From: DATKCN01 sp035513175
GTDB lineage: Bacteria > Chloroflexota > Chloroflexia > Thermomicrobiales > CFX8
NCBI GenBank assembly: GCA_035513175.1
Contig: DATKCN010000081.1
Coordinates: 1-5,588, forward strand
DNA: 5,588 nucleotides
Reading direction: 5' to 3'
The notes under the pieces are model-generated. The model was not told the origin of the DNA. It saw only the letters and a program-made list of their open reading frames with translations, and ran no database searches. The position numbers and the translations under genes were made by a program. Below are positions 5,576-5,588 of the stretch, one piece after another (the first letter of the stretch is position 1; every line of letters starts with the position of its first letter).

Positions 5576-5588
5576 GCGTGACGCTGGT

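Overview
The window is high-GC bacterial DNA, densely coding on the plus strand. It has ATG and GTG starts with clear Shine-Dalgarno sites, and G/C-rich third codon positions. It carries no rRNA, tRNA, transposase, CRISPR array or phage gene. The host cannot be fixed from this sequence. The GNAT, DUF2269-like, DUF4383-like and soluble P450 gene types fit a free-living high-GC bacterium such as a Chloroflexota (Thermomicrobia-like) or Actinomycetota lineage. That placement is an impression, not a result.

Layout: positions 1-226 hold no convincing gene. A GNAT N-acetyltransferase of RimJ/RimL type (227-808) stands alone. A 169-bp gap with a candidate sigma-70-type promoter (880-908) leads into a likely four-gene plus-strand unit. 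This unit is a DUF2269-like membrane protein (978-1568), a classical short-chain dehydrogenase/reductase (1628-2467), an extended SDR of the NAD-dependent epimerase / dihydroflavonol-reductase / HpnA-like type (2464-3453, overlapping the previous gene by 4 bases as GTGA), and a cytochrome P450 (3502-4848). A perfect 8-bp hairpin (4929-4950) separates the P450 from a convergent minus-strand DUF4383-like membrane protein (4952-5464), which has its own candidate -10 element at the right edge.

How the genes may work together: two NAD(P)-dependent SDRs plus a P450 in tight order look like an oxidative tailoring cassette for a small, probably lipophilic molecule. No scaffold-building enzyme, ferredoxin or ferredoxin reductase lies inside the window, so the substrate is unknown.

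The most notable point is that all three oxidoreductases depart from family consensus at catalytic positions. The P450 I-helix lacks the acid-alcohol pair (V-P-S-L-L-M where A-G-x-D/E-T-T is usual) but keeps ExxR, the PERF-type arginine and the heme cysteine. The extended SDR keeps its tyrosine but has Ala and Glu where the catalytic Ser and Lys are expected. The classical SDR keeps Ser-Tyr-Lys but has Ser in place of the usual tetrad Asn. Either the cassette uses altered chemistry or some members are non-catalytic.
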